Shown: positions 1-6,938, numbered from the stretch's first letter. The stretch: 64,000 nt of DNA from an uncultured Coriobacteriaceae bacterium (GCA_948439405.1 CAOJNB010000003.1:60772-124771), one strand, 5' to 3'. Made by a program: numbers and translations. The notes: generated from the sequence alone by a model not told the origin.

Positions 1-67
1 ACGCGAGCCCCTTGCTGACGATCCCGATCGCCCGCGCGAGGGCGGACTGGCTGACGGTGAACTTCAT
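1..67 (-). CDS. dnaN: DNA polymerase III beta clamp, N-terminal fragment
   Basis: Only the first 22 codons are inside the window, beginning MKFTVSQSALARAIGIVSK on the minus strand, and the rest runs off the left edge. The beta sliding clamp tethers DNA polymerase III to DNA during replication. The identification rests on the typical N-terminus (MKFTV, then an amphipathic helix) and on its position directly downstream of dnaA in the same orientation, which is the classic dnaA-dnaN order. A purine-rich AAGGAGA ribosome-binding site lies a few bases upstream of the ATG. Confidence 0.85.
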   Translation of the reverse strand, partial: MKFTVSQSALARAIGIVSKGLA

Positions 68-325
68 GGGCGTCTCCTTCTCGCTCTTCTCCCCGTCTAT
101 CTCTTTATAGGTAATACATAGGTCGGTAATAGTCTTAGTAGGGTCTGTCGAAATGTAGACAACCGAGGTTCTGCCAGGTAGTGACCGAAATCTGACACGA
201 GATGTTTCTTCATTCGGTGTTCGGTCCGTCTACACCGGAAGTATCGCCCGAAAACCTTCTACAGGAACCCGCAACTTTCCGACACTCCTCGACACGCTTC
301 CGACAGAGTTCCCTACATCCCTCCG
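68..325. promoter_or_regulatory. dnaA-dnaN intergenic region, probable secondary part of the origin
   Basis: No gene is seen in these 258 bp. The part next to dnaN (about 98-142) is strikingly AT-rich for this genome and could be an unwinding element or the dnaN promoter. The rest carries several 9-mers related to the variant DnaA boxes found upstream of dnaA: TTGTCTACA on the minus strand at 154-162, CCGTCTACA at 226-234, CCTTCTACA at 255-263 and weaker copies at 146-154, 276-284 and 309-317. Bipartite origins flanking dnaA are known in other bacteria. Function here is inferred. Confidence 0.45.
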
Positions 326-1873
326 TCAGCCGCCTTGCAGGTCGTTGCGAATGCGCTCGACCAGGTCGTGGAGGGTGCGGTCCTTCCGCCTGCGCTCGTC
401 GACCCATTCGATGCTGTGCTTCACGGTCGCATGCTTCCTGCCGCCGAACCGGTTCCCGATCTCGACGAGCGTCATGCCGGTGAGCTCCCTCGTGAGCCAG
501 ATGGCCACGTGCCGCGGCGGGGCGACCTCCTTGGTGCGCTTGTTGCCGACGATGTCGGCGCGGGAGACGCCGTACTCGGCCGCGACGGCGTCCTGGATCG
601 CCTCGACCGTCACCACCTGGTGGCCCGGCTTCCACCGCTTCGCCGCCTCGGCGACGATCTCGTCCGAGGTGATGGGGCGCCCCTCGCTCCGCTCGATCTG
701 GGTGGCGCGGATGAGGCAGGACTGGCAGAACGCCTCGATGACGCGGATGTTCGAGCCCGCGCGCTCGGCCATGAGCTCGAGGTCTTCCTCGGAGAGGGTG
801 CCGTCGAGCGCCGGCATGTGCTCGCGCCCGGCGTCCTCGCGCAGCCTGGCGCAGAAGGCCCTGACGAGCGCGAGCTTGAGCTCGTACTCGGGGGTGCCGA
901 TGGAGCAGGAGAAGCCCGAGTCGAGGCGCGAGGTGATGCGCTCGTCGAATCCCTGCGAGCCCATCCCGAGGTCGCTCGGCGAGCGGTCGGCCGCGAGCAC
1001 GATCTGCTTGCCGTGGCTGCTGAGGTAGTTGAAGAGGTCGAAGAAGAACTCGGTCGTGTTGCCCGTCGGCTTCAGGTTCTGGATGTCGTCGATGATGAGG
1101 ACGTCGACGTCGCGGTAGTTGCGCTCGAACTCGTCCTTGACGCTCTTCTCGGTGTTGACCATCGCCTGGGTGTAGTCGTTCGTGAAGTCGTGCGACGTCC
1201 GGTACACGCAGATCCGCGTCGGGTCGTTCTGGATGACGTAGTTTTGGATGGCCTTGAGCAGGTGCGTCTTGCCGAGCCCGCTCTTCCCGAAGATGAACAG
1301 CGGGTTGTACGACTTGTTGATGCCGTTCGCGACCTGCTTCGCGGCCGAGAGGGCGATGGCGTTCTCGTTGCCCTCGATGAAGCGCTCGAAGGTGAGCCGC
1401 GAGTCGACCTCGGTCACCTGGCTGACGAGGCTGCTCGCCGCGCGCGGGCCCTCGCCTCCCCGCATCCCGCCGCCCGCGCCCTCGCGCACGGGCTCGGGAC
1501 GCTCGTTTCCTCCGCTCGGCCTCGCCTCGCCGCGCGCCGACAGGCGTTCGAACTCGGCGCGCCCGATCGTCGCCTCCCCGGCGAGCGCCGCCGCCGGCGC
1601 CGTCTCGGCCTGGGAGAGCTCGACGACGAGGGAGACCGGCGCGAAGGCCGCCTGGCGCAGCGCCGGCTCGATGGACGACGCCTCGTTCGAGAGGGTCCGC
1701 TGCACGAAGCGCGCGGGCGTGGCGACGGTGAGCGTTCCGTCGTCGAGCGAGAGCGCCACGCAGCTCCTCATCATCTCGACGAGGGGCTGCGCCGAGCCCT
1801 CGGCTGACATCAGGCCGATCGTGTCCTCCCAGAGCGCGGCGGCGTCGGATGCGGTTGACGGTTCGGTGCCCAT
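326..1873 (-). CDS. dnaA: chromosomal replication initiator DnaA with altered recognition helix
   Basis: DnaA binds DnaA boxes at the origin, oligomerises with ATP and opens the duplex. The 515-aa protein has an N-terminal interaction domain, a low-complexity linker (about 105-155), an AAA+ core with Walker A GKSGLGKTH near residue 202 and Walker B DVLIIDDIQ, and a C-terminal DNA-binding domain. The normally near-invariant signature GGRDHxTVLHA reads GGRKHATVKHS here: Lys480 replaces the Asp equivalent to E. coli D433, Ala482 replaces T435 and Lys485 replaces the Leu. From memory of the E. coli DnaA-box complex, the D433-T436 segment makes base contacts, so altered sequence specificity is expected and agrees with the variant boxes nearby. 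The start ATG at 1873 has a GGGAGAGGG ribosome-binding region. Confidence 0.97.
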   Translation of the reverse strand: MGTEPSTASDAAALWEDTIGLMSAEGSAQPLVEMMRSCVALSLDDGTLTVATPARFVQRTLSNEASSIEPALRQAAFAPVSLVVELSQAETAPAAALAGEATIGRAEFERLSARGEARPSGGNERPEPVREGAGGGMRGGEGPRAASSLVSQVTEVDSRLTFERFIEGNENAIALSAAKQVANGINKSYNPLFIFGKSGLGKTHLLKAIQNYVIQNDPTRICVYRTSHDFTNDYTQAMVNTEKSVKDEFERNYRDVDVLIIDDIQNLKPTGNTTEFFFDLFNYLSSHGKQIVLAADRSPSDLGMGSQGFDERITSRLDSGFSCSIGTPEYELKLALVRAFCARLREDAGREHMPALDGTLSEEDLELMAERAGSNIRVIEAFCQSCLIRATQIERSEGRPITSDEIVAEAAKRWKPGHQVVTVEAIQDAVAAEYGVSRADIVGNKRTKEVAPPRHVAIWLTRELTGMTLVEIGNRFGGRKHATVKHSIEWVDERRRKDRTLHDLVERIRNDLQGG

Positions 1874-1888
1874 CTCGCCCTCTCCCGT

Positions 1889-1950
1889 GATGTAGAAAAC
1901 CTACGAGGATGTAGATAACTCATTATACGGGGCAGGCGAATGTTGAAAAC
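1889..1950 (-). promoter_or_regulatory. dnaA promoter with three variant DnaA boxes
   Basis: Read on the minus strand, a perfect -10 hexamer TATAAT lies at 1922-1927, about 50 bp from the dnaA start, with a weak TTTTCA-like -35 some 16 bp further upstream (about 1944-1949). Three 9-mers surround it: TTTTCAACA (1941-1949, over the -35), TTATCTACA (1910-1918) and TTTTCTACA (1891-1899), both between the -10 and the start codon. All three match the E. coli box TTATCCACA except at position 6 and, in two, at the permitted third base. Boxes over a dnaA promoter usually mean DnaA autorepression, which I infer here. Confidence 0.65.
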
Positions 1951-1956
1951 CTCGGC

Positions 1957-2784
1957 CTACCCCTCGATCTGCGAGAGACACGCGCGTCCGAGCTCGGTGA
2001 GGTGGCGCTTGCGACCGCGCTTGACGAGGACGCCGAGGTCGTCCAGGCGCTTGAGCTCGCGCGACCACGTGGGCTGCGAGCCGCCATAGGAGGCGACCAG
2101 GTCGGACGGGCCCACCTCCTCGTGCTCGCCGAGGTAGCAGACGACCTGCCTGCCACGCACGCCGAGGTCCCCCGCCGCCGCGGTGGACGGCGCGACCTCC
2201 TGCGCCTGGGGCTTGTGCAGCGGGGCCACGGGGATGGAGGCGTCGTCCTCGGGCCGCGTCGAGATGGTGACGACGGTGCCGTGGCTCAGGTTGTCGCGGA
2301 TGGTGAGCGAGCCGCCCTTGTCCAGCATGTACTGCTGCGCGAGGGGGAGGCCGCTGCCGACGCCGCGTATGTAGCGCTTCATCTCCTCGGTCGCCGAGGT
2401 GGTCCCGTACTCGAGGGCGCGCGTCTTGTCCCTGATCCCGGGGCCCTGGTCCGAGAAGCGCAGGGTGTTGCCGGCGTCGAGGATGGAGATCGTCGGCGCG
2501 ATGAAGTAGGCGTGGATGTAGTTCTCCACCACCTCGCGGATGATCATGAAGGGGATGGTGCCGCCCTGCTCGTGCGAGAGCTGGTTGACCGTGCGCGTGA
2601 TCTCCTCGAGGTAGTCGCGCACGGGCATCGGCTGGATGGTGACCACGCGCGGGGTGACCGAGGGGTCGTCGTAGACCGCGATGCGCGCGGGATAGCGCAC
2701 CTCGTCGACGGACGGGAGCTCGCTCTCCCTCGCGCCCCGCTCGTCCGTCCCGTCTCCGACGAATGTGTAGAAGCCCTCTGCCAC
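1957..2784 (-). CDS. GHKL-type ATPase fused to a C-terminal winged-helix domain, origin-linked
   Basis: The protein has a histidine-kinase-like (GHKL) ATPase fold but no sensor, no phosphoacceptor histidine box and no membrane segment. With a GTG start at 2784 it is 275 aa. The ATP-binding motifs are clear: N-box REVVENYIHA (about 83-92), G1 box SDQGPG (Asp112) and G2 box GVGSGL (141-146). Residues about 210-275 resemble a MarR-like winged helix (QPTWSRELKRLDDLGVLVK, then the wing RGRKRH). It could be a nucleotide-switched DNA-binding regulator or an RsbW-like kinase. An in-frame ATG at 2934 would add 50 residues, but that stretch is made of DnaA-box-like repeats and has a poor ribosome-binding site, so I prefer the shorter form. 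It lies between dnaA and the putative origin, co-oriented with dnaA. Confidence 0.75.
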   Translation of the reverse strand: MAEGFYTFVGDGTDERGARESELPSVDEVRYPARIAVYDDPSVTPRVVTIQPMPVRDYLEEITRTVNQLSHEQGGTIPFMIIREVVENYIHAYFIAPTISILDAGNTLRFSDQGPGIRDKTRALEYGTTSATEEMKRYIRGVGSGLPLAQQYMLDKGGSLTIRDNLSHGTVVTISTRPEDDASIPVAPLHKPQAQEVAPSTAAAGDLGVRGRQVVCYLGEHEEVGPSDLVASYGGSQPTWSRELKRLDDLGVLVKRGRKRHLTELGRACLSQIEG

Positions 2785-3034
2785 GTCCCGCTGCCCATCC
2801 TTCGACAGTCTTTCGACGAAATGTTGAAAGTTTTCAAAACCATTCGCCTGGAGCGTGGAACTTTCGACATTCGTTGAAAAGTTGTAGATAACCTCGGCGA
2901 ACGACCCTGTTATCCATGGGGTCAAGCATACCATCTTCCATGACGTTCCATCCCACCCACGGAAGTTTCAGGACCATCCGCGCGTCGATTCATGCGGTCC
3001 CACTGGATTGCGGATGGTTGTGGCGAAGTCCCAT
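2785..3034. other. putative chromosomal replication origin (oriC) with variant DnaA boxes
   Basis: This 250-bp gap separates the leftward dnaA arm from the rightward rpmH arm. Box-like 9-mers cluster in its left half: CCTTCGACA (2799-2807, +), CTTTCGACG (2810-2818, +), CTTTCAACA (2822-2830, -), TTTTCAAAA (2831-2839), CTTTCGACA (2861-2869, +), TTTTCAACG (2872-2880, -), TTATCTACA (2883-2891, -) and TTATCCATG (2910-2918, +). Several starts are 11 bp apart (2799/2810 and 2861/2872/2883), about one helical turn. All except the last lack C at position 6. GC content falls locally. The location next to dnaA, parS and the switch in gene orientation supports an origin. The exact unwinding site is not resolved. 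Confidence 0.7.
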
Positions 3035-3064
3035 TTGACAGCCTGAGCAGTCGGTTTGTAAAAT
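3035..3064 (+). promoter_or_regulatory. promoter of the rpmH operon
   Basis: A consensus -35 TTGACA at 3035-3040 and a -10 TAAAAT at 3059-3064 are separated by 18 bp. They lie about 50 bp upstream of rpmH and are well placed to drive the rpmH-rnpA-yidD-yidC-jag operon. This is one of the best sigma-70-type promoters visible in the window. Confidence 0.8.
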
Positions 3065-3112
3065 AACCCGTCCATATGCTCATTGACCGAGATTCTTTCG
3101 GAGGGATTTGAC

Positions 3113-3247
3113 ATGAAGCGTACGTACCAGCCGAACAAGAGGAAGCGGGCCAAGTGCCACGGCTTCCGCGCCCGCATGGCGACCAAGGGCGGTCGTCAGG
3201 TCCTCGCCCGTCGTCGCGCCAAGGGTCGCAAGAGGCTGACTGTCTAG
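3113..3247 (+). CDS. rpmH: 50S ribosomal protein L34
   Basis: A 44-residue, very basic protein beginning [14 protein letters not shown] and ending in a lysine/arginine-rich tail, the typical size and sequence of bacterial L34, a component of the large ribosomal subunit near the 23S rRNA termini. A GGAGGG ribosome-binding site sits 7 bp before the ATG. It is first in the conserved rpmH-rnpA-yidD-yidC-jag order and diverges from the dnaA arm, the usual arrangement around an origin. rnpA begins 7 bp after the stop codon. Confidence 0.97.
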   Translation: MKRTYQPNKRKRAKCHGFRARMATKGGRQVLARRRAKGRKRLTV

Positions 3248-3254
3248 CTGCCTG

Positions 3255-3599
3255 ATGGAGACCATTAAGTCCGGGAGGGAGTTCCAGACCGTCTTCTCGA
3301 ACGGACGGCGTGCGAACCACCCGCTCGTGAGGATGGTCTTCCTCAGACAGGACGGCTTCGGCCGGGGCCGCGTCGCCTTCGTCGCCGCCAAGCGGCTCGG
3401 CAACGCGGTGTACAGGAACAGATGCAAGAGGATCCTGAGGGAGTCCGCTCGCCAGAGCGGATTCCCTATTCCTGGTTGGTCGGTCATCCTGTTCTCGACG
3501 CGCGCCACGCATGACGCCGCGCCGGCGGACGTCGCGCGGGCGCTCGCGAAGCTGGCCAAGCGGTGCGACCTGCGCGTGTCGGAGGAGGTGCGGGACTGA
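3255..3599 (+). CDS. rnpA: ribonuclease P protein component
   Basis: RnpA is the protein cofactor of RNase P, which trims the 5' leader from precursor tRNAs. The 114-aa product has the basic RNR signature ([20 protein letters not shown], residues about 44-63) that contacts the catalytic RNA, preceded by the usual F-x-x-V-F strand near the N-terminus (EFQTVFSNG). Length is normal for the family. It follows rpmH by 7 bp and its stop codon is one base away from the start of yidD, so the genes are co-transcribed and probably translationally coupled. Confidence 0.95.
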   Translation: METIKSGREFQTVFSNGRRANHPLVRMVFLRQDGFGRGRVAFVAAKRLGNAVYRNRCKRILRESARQSGFPIPGWSVILFSTRATHDAAPADVARALAKLAKRCDLRVSEEVRD

Positions 3600-3600
3600 G

Positions 3601-3819
3601 ATGTCGGTCGTCGGTCATGCCCTCGTCCTGCTGATCAGGGGATACCAGAGGTTCCTCTCCCCGCTCCTCCCGGCCTGCTGCATCTACCGTCCGACGTGCT
3701 CCCAGTATGCCCTCGAGGCCGTCACACGCTACGGCGCCGTCAAGGGCGGCTGGATGGCGATAAAGAGAATCTGCCGGTGCCACCCGTTCCACAAGGGAGG
3801 CTACGACCCCGTCCCCTAG
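3601..3819 (+). CDS. yidD: membrane protein insertion efficiency factor YidD
   Basis: A 72-aa protein of the YidD (haemolysin/UPF0161) family, thought to assist YidC in inserting membrane proteins. The family signature is clear: [26 protein letters not shown] at residues about 12-38 (shown here in part), then a conserved [13 protein letters not shown]-terminus. The ATG at 3601 follows the rnpA stop TGA by one base. An upstream in-frame extension would overlap rnpA and lacks family similarity, so the short form is chosen. yidC follows after 24 bp, matching the proposed role. Confidence 0.93.
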   Translation: MSVVGHALVLLIRGYQRFLSPLLPACCIYRPTCSQYALEAVTRYGAVKGGWMAIKRICRCHPFHKGGYDPVP

Positions 3820-3843
3820 CGGACGGAGCTTCACGGAGGAGAT

Positions 3844-4605
3844 ATGTGGGAAGCGTTCTGCGGTCTCATCGAAACCGTACTGGAGTGGATAGCCAACCTG
3901 TGCGGTGACTGGGGCCTCGCGATCATCATCCTGACCTTCATCATCCGACTGGCCCTCCTGCCGCTCTCCATCAAGCAGGTGACCTCCACGACCAGGATGT
4001 CGCTGATGTCGGGGCGCATGCAGGAGATCCAGAGCCGCTACGCAAACGACCCGCAGCGGCAGGCCGAGGAGATGCGTCGCTTCTATTCCGAGAACGACGT
4101 CAACCCGATCGGCGGCTGCCTGCCCCTCATCCTCCAGATGCCGATCTTCTTCGCGCTGTTCACCGTGCTGAAGGGCGTGTCCGCGGACGCGAGCTTCTAC
4201 GGTATCCTCCCCTCGCTCGCCACCTCGGCGAAGGACGCGGTGGGCGCCATGGGCATCGCCGCCGCCTCCGCCTACGTCATCACCGACCTCCTCTTCGGCG
4301 TCCTCACCCTCATTCCCATCATCACGAGCCAGCAGGGGATGGGCGAGTCGGCCCAGGGCAGCCAGATGAAGGTCATGGCGGTCGGCATGGCCCTCCTCAT
4401 GGTCTGGGTTGGCTGGAGCCTTCCTGCCGGCGTCAACCTCTACTACGTCACCTCCTCCGCCTGGGGCGTCATCCAGCAGCTCCTCATCGCGAACCGCGTG
4501 AAGGCGAAGATCCTCGCCGAGGAGGCCATCAAGGAGGCGAACGCCCCCATCCACGTCGAGGTCATGCGCCGCGAGAGGAAGAAGCGCCCACACAAGAAGT
4601 CCTAG
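3844..4605 (+). CDS. yidC: membrane protein insertase YidC/Oxa1 family
   Basis: YidC inserts and folds inner-membrane proteins, alone or with SecYEG. The 253-aa protein is the short Gram-positive type without the large periplasmic domain of E. coli YidC. Five hydrophobic segments are visible. The first carries the conserved arginine of the hydrophilic groove (FIIRLALLPLS, about residues 34-44), followed by the charged cytoplasmic hairpin (QEIQSRYANDPQRQAEEM). The C-terminus is basic (RRERKKRPHKKS), as expected for ribosome contact. A GGAGG ribosome-binding site precedes the ATG. Confidence 0.95.
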   Translation: MWEAFCGLIETVLEWIANLCGDWGLAIIILTFIIRLALLPLSIKQVTSTTRMSLMSGRMQEIQSRYANDPQRQAEEMRRFYSENDVNPIGGCLPLILQMPIFFALFTVLKGVSADASFYGILPSLATSAKDAVGAMGIAAASAYVITDLLFGVLTLIPIITSQQGMGESAQGSQMKVMAVGMALLMVWVGWSLPAGVNLYYVTSSAWGVIQQLLIANRVKAKILAEEAIKEANAPIHVEVMRRERKKRPHKKS

Positions 4606-4655
4606 GTCCCCGCCGCAGAGACGGCCCACCGCTTGCTGATAGAAGGCGTGCACAC

Positions 4656-5189
4656 ATGGAACTTGATACCGAGAAGCTTCAGGAGATGAAGCAGCACTAC
4701 GAAGAGGGAACCGAGCTGACCGACGACGAGCTCGACCTCGTCGCGGACGTCACCATCGACTGCATCCGCTCCATCCTCGCCTGCTTCGGCGAGGAGCACA
4801 GCGCGATCGACGAGTACGAGGGAGACGAGGGGGAGCTCATCCTCGACGCCACGGGCGGCAACCTCAACATCCTCATCGGCCGTCACGGCAGGAACCTCGA
4901 GGCCGTCCAGACCCTCGTCGCCTCGCTCGTGAGCCGCAAGCTCGGGTTCCGCTACCCGATCGTCGTCGACATCGAGGGGTACAAGAGCGCACGCAAGGAG
5001 AAGGTGCGCTCCATCGCCTATGGCGCCGCGTCCCGTGCCAAGCAGCAGCACAGGCCGATGAACCTTCCCGTCATGAACGCCTACGAGCGCCGCATCGCCC
5101 ACCTCGCCCTCGCGGACGATCCGGAGCTCACCACCTATTCCGAGGGCGTCGAGCCGAACAGGCACGTCGTCGTGGCGCCCGTCGCTTGA
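4656..5189 (+). CDS. jag: KH-R3H RNA-binding protein Jag (KhpB)
   Basis: Jag/KhpB is an RNA-binding protein linked to cell elongation and post-transcriptional control in Gram-positive bacteria, and is usually encoded next to yidC. The 177-aa product has an acidic N-terminus, a KH domain with the GRHGRNLEAVQTLV loop (about residues 75-90), and a C-terminal R3H domain (KVRSIAYGAASRA ... MNAYERRIAHLAL). The longer Jag-N domain of Bacillus Jag is absent. It is the last gene of the rpmH operon, followed by a strong terminator at 5222-5248. Confidence 0.93.
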   Translation: MELDTEKLQEMKQHYEEGTELTDDELDLVADVTIDCIRSILACFGEEHSAIDEYEGDEGELILDATGGNLNILIGRHGRNLEAVQTLVASLVSRKLGFRYPIVVDIEGYKSARKEKVRSIAYGAASRAKQQHRPMNLPVMNAYERRIAHLALADDPELTTYSEGVEPNRHVVVAPVA

Positions 5190-5221
5190 CGCACCACGAT
5201 CGCTCGACACAGAGGTCTTCG

Positions 5222-5248
5222 AAGGGGCTCCTCTCGGAGCCCCTTTCT
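5222..5248 (+). terminator. Rho-independent terminator after jag
   Basis: A 10-bp perfect stem AAGGGGCTCC / GGAGCCCCTT with a TCTC tetraloop is followed by TTCTC. It ends the rpmH-to-jag transcription unit and separates it from rsmG. Confidence 0.85.
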
Positions 5249-5249
5249 C

Positions 5250-5283
5250 ATGACAAGAAGTCCTGTCCCGGATACTCTTGTCA
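5250..5283 (+). promoter_or_regulatory. rsmG promoter region with 8-bp inverted repeat
   Basis: A perfect inverted repeat TGACAAGA (5251-5258) / TCTTGTCA (5276-5283) with a 17-bp spacer lies 40 bp before rsmG. The left arm overlaps a possible -35 (ATGACA) and the right arm follows a possible -10 (GATACT, 5271-5276, spacer only 15 bp). It looks like an operator over a promoter, but the protein that binds is unknown. Confidence 0.45.
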
Positions 5284-5323
5284 CGACGCGCCTAATCGAC
5301 AGCGCCGATCTGTGAGGAGGAAC

Positions 5324-6049
5324 ATGGAGAGGACGGAGTCTGCGGCCGCCATCGCCGACATGGCGGCCTCCTACGAAATCACGTTGGACGAGAGGCAGGC
5401 CGGCCTGCTCGTGAGGCATCTCGAACAGGTGCGCGAAGAGAACGAGAGGACCAACCTCACCCGCATCGTGGACTGGGAGGAGGCTCTCGTCCTCCACGTG
5501 CTCGACTCGCTGCTGCTCGTGCCGTTCGTCCCCATGGGATGCGACTCGATTCTCGACATCGGATCCGGGGCTGGGTTCCCCGGTATGCCTCTCGCCATTG
5601 CGACCGGCGTGCGAACCACGCTGACGGATGCCGTCGGCAAGAAGACCTCCGCACTCCAACGGATGGTGGAGACCCTTTGTCTCGAATCCCAGGTCAAGGT
5701 GCTCCATACGAGGATCGAGGACCTCGCGAGGGAGCGTCCCAAGTCGTTCTCGCTCATCACGGCGCGTGCGGTCTCCAGCATCGACGTGCTCGTCGAGTAT
5801 GCCGCGCCACTCCTCGAAACCAACGGTTCGCTCCTCGTGACGAAGGGTCCCAAGGAGGAGCTGACCGACGAGCAGTACGAGAAGGTCCTTGACCTGTGCG
5901 GCATGCGTCATGTTTCACGTGAAACATTCGAACTGCCGCATGGTCTCGGAACCAGAGTCATCACGAGAATGGACAGAGTCGAAGAACCGAGGATTCGGCT
6001 CCCTCGCCGCGCTGGAATGGCCCTCAAGCGACCGCTCAGGGACAGATAG
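5324..6049 (+). CDS. rsmG: 16S rRNA (guanine527-N7)-methyltransferase RsmG (GidB)
   Basis: RsmG methylates G527 in the 530 loop of 16S rRNA, using S-adenosylmethionine. The 241-aa protein shows the NLT-R motif (NERTNLTRI), a SAM-binding glycine loop DIGSGAGFPGMPLAI at about residues 84-98 and the TARAVSSIDVLVEYA segment typical of GidB. The start ATG at 5324 is preceded by GAGGAGG. Near the 3' end the coding sequence contains a perfect parS site read as HVSRET, so it serves two purposes. The gene sits just upstream of parA-parB, its usual neighbour near the origin. Confidence 0.94.
   Translation: MERTESAAAIADMAASYEITLDERQAGLLVRHLEQVREENERTNLTRIVDWEEALVLHVLDSLLLVPFVPMGCDSILDIGSGAGFPGMPLAIATGVRTTLTDAVGKKTSALQRMVETLCLESQVKVLHTRIEDLARERPKSFSLITARAVSSIDVLVEYAAPLLETNGSLLVTKGPKEELTDEQYEKVLDLCGMRHVSRETFELPHGLGTRVITRMDRVEEPRIRLPRRAGMALKRPLRDR
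5911..5926. other. parS centromere site 1 (inside rsmG)
   Basis: A perfect copy of the bacterial parS palindrome TGTTTCACGTGAAACA. ParB nucleates on such sites to build the partition complex near the origin. This copy lies within the coding sequence of rsmG. Confidence 0.95.
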
Positions 6050-6060
6050 CCGTCAGACGA

Positions 6061-6076
6061 TGTTTCACGTGAAACA
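6061..6076. other. parS centromere site 2 (upstream of parA)
   Basis: A second perfect TGTTTCACGTGAAACA palindrome, in the rsmG-parA gap and exactly 150 bp from the first. ParB bound here could also influence transcription of its own operon. Confidence 0.95.
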
Positions 6077-6137
6077 TCTCCGATCGATGTGGCATGATGC
6101 AGATGCACGCAAACGAAGCTAAATCGAAGGAGATGCC

Positions 6138-6938
6138 GTGGGATTCCACGAGAGAAAGCGTCATCGTCCCGATGCGCCGACGCGAAGGATAGCCATCATC
6201 AACCAAAAGGGTGGCGTAGGTAAGTCGACCACTGCGGTGAACCTCTCTGCCGCGCTGGGTGATCTCGGCTACAAGGTGCTCGTCGTCGACTTCGACCCAC
6301 AGGGGAACACGACGAGCGGATATGGCATCGAGAAAGAGAACCTCGACGCCTGCGTCTACAACGCGCTCATGGAGAACGTCTCGGTTGAGGACCTGATCGT
6401 CGAGACGCAGGTCGACAAGGTGTACGTCGTGCCCGCGACGATTCAGCTCGCCGGCGCGGAGATCGAGCTCGTCAACACGATGGCCCGCGAGGGACGACTC
6501 AAGGAGATCGTCGACAGCGTCGCGGACGAGTTCGACTACGTGTTCATCGATTGCCCGCCGTCGCTCGGCCTGCTCACGATCAACTCGCTCGTAGCAGCCG
6601 ACAGCCTCCTCATTCCCATCCAGTGCGAGTACTACGCCCTCGAGGGCGTCACGAAGCTCCTCGAGTCCATGCGGATGGTCAGGGACCGTCTCAACCCGGA
6701 CCTCGAGATTTTCGGCGTGCTCATGACGATGTTCGACAGCCGTACGACGCTGTCGAAGCAGGTCGTCGACGAAGTGCGGAGCTACTTCAAGGACAAGGTG
6801 TTTAAGTCGATCATCCCCAGGAGCGTCAAGATCTCCGAGGCTCCGAGCTTCGGGATGCCCGTCACCGTCTACGCGCGCCTCAACAAGGGGACGCTCGCGT
6901 ATCGGTCCCTCGCGAAGGAAGTGATCGCACGTGGCTAA
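6138..6938 (+). CDS. parA: chromosome partitioning ATPase ParA (Soj)
   Basis: ParA is a deviant-Walker ATPase that binds nucleoid DNA and segregates ParB-parS complexes. Soj-type proteins also regulate DnaA in some species. The 266-aa protein has the deviant Walker A KGGVGKSTT (about residues 25-33), an A' box VVDFDPQGNTT (about 53-63) and Walker B DYVFIDCPPSLG. The N-terminus has a short basic leader (HERKRHRPDAPTRR). The GTG start at 6138 is supported by the ribosome-binding site GAAGGAGA five bases upstream. Its 3' end overlaps parB by 8 bp, so the pair is coupled. Confidence 0.96.
   Translation: MGFHERKRHRPDAPTRRIAIINQKGGVGKSTTAVNLSAALGDLGYKVLVVDFDPQGNTTSGYGIEKENLDACVYNALMENVSVEDLIVETQVDKVYVVPATIQLAGAEIELVNTMAREGRLKEIVDSVADEFDYVFIDCPPSLGLLTINSLVAADSLLIPIQCEYYALEGVTKLLESMRMVRDRLNPDLEIFGVLMTMFDSRTTLSKQVVDEVRSYFKDKVFKSIIPRSVKISEAPSFGMPVTVYARLNKGTLAYRSLAKEVIARG

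Noticed and set aside
335..1807. Long plus-strand reading frame opposite dnaA
   Set aside because: It is antisense to the clear DnaA coding region, and its composition (Arg, Asp, Val runs) is typical of shadow frames in 70% GC DNA.
2785..2934. N-terminal 50-residue extension of the GHKL-winged-helix protein
   Set aside because: The translated stretch consists of box-like repeats, there is no good ribosome-binding site, and the ATPase fold begins after it.
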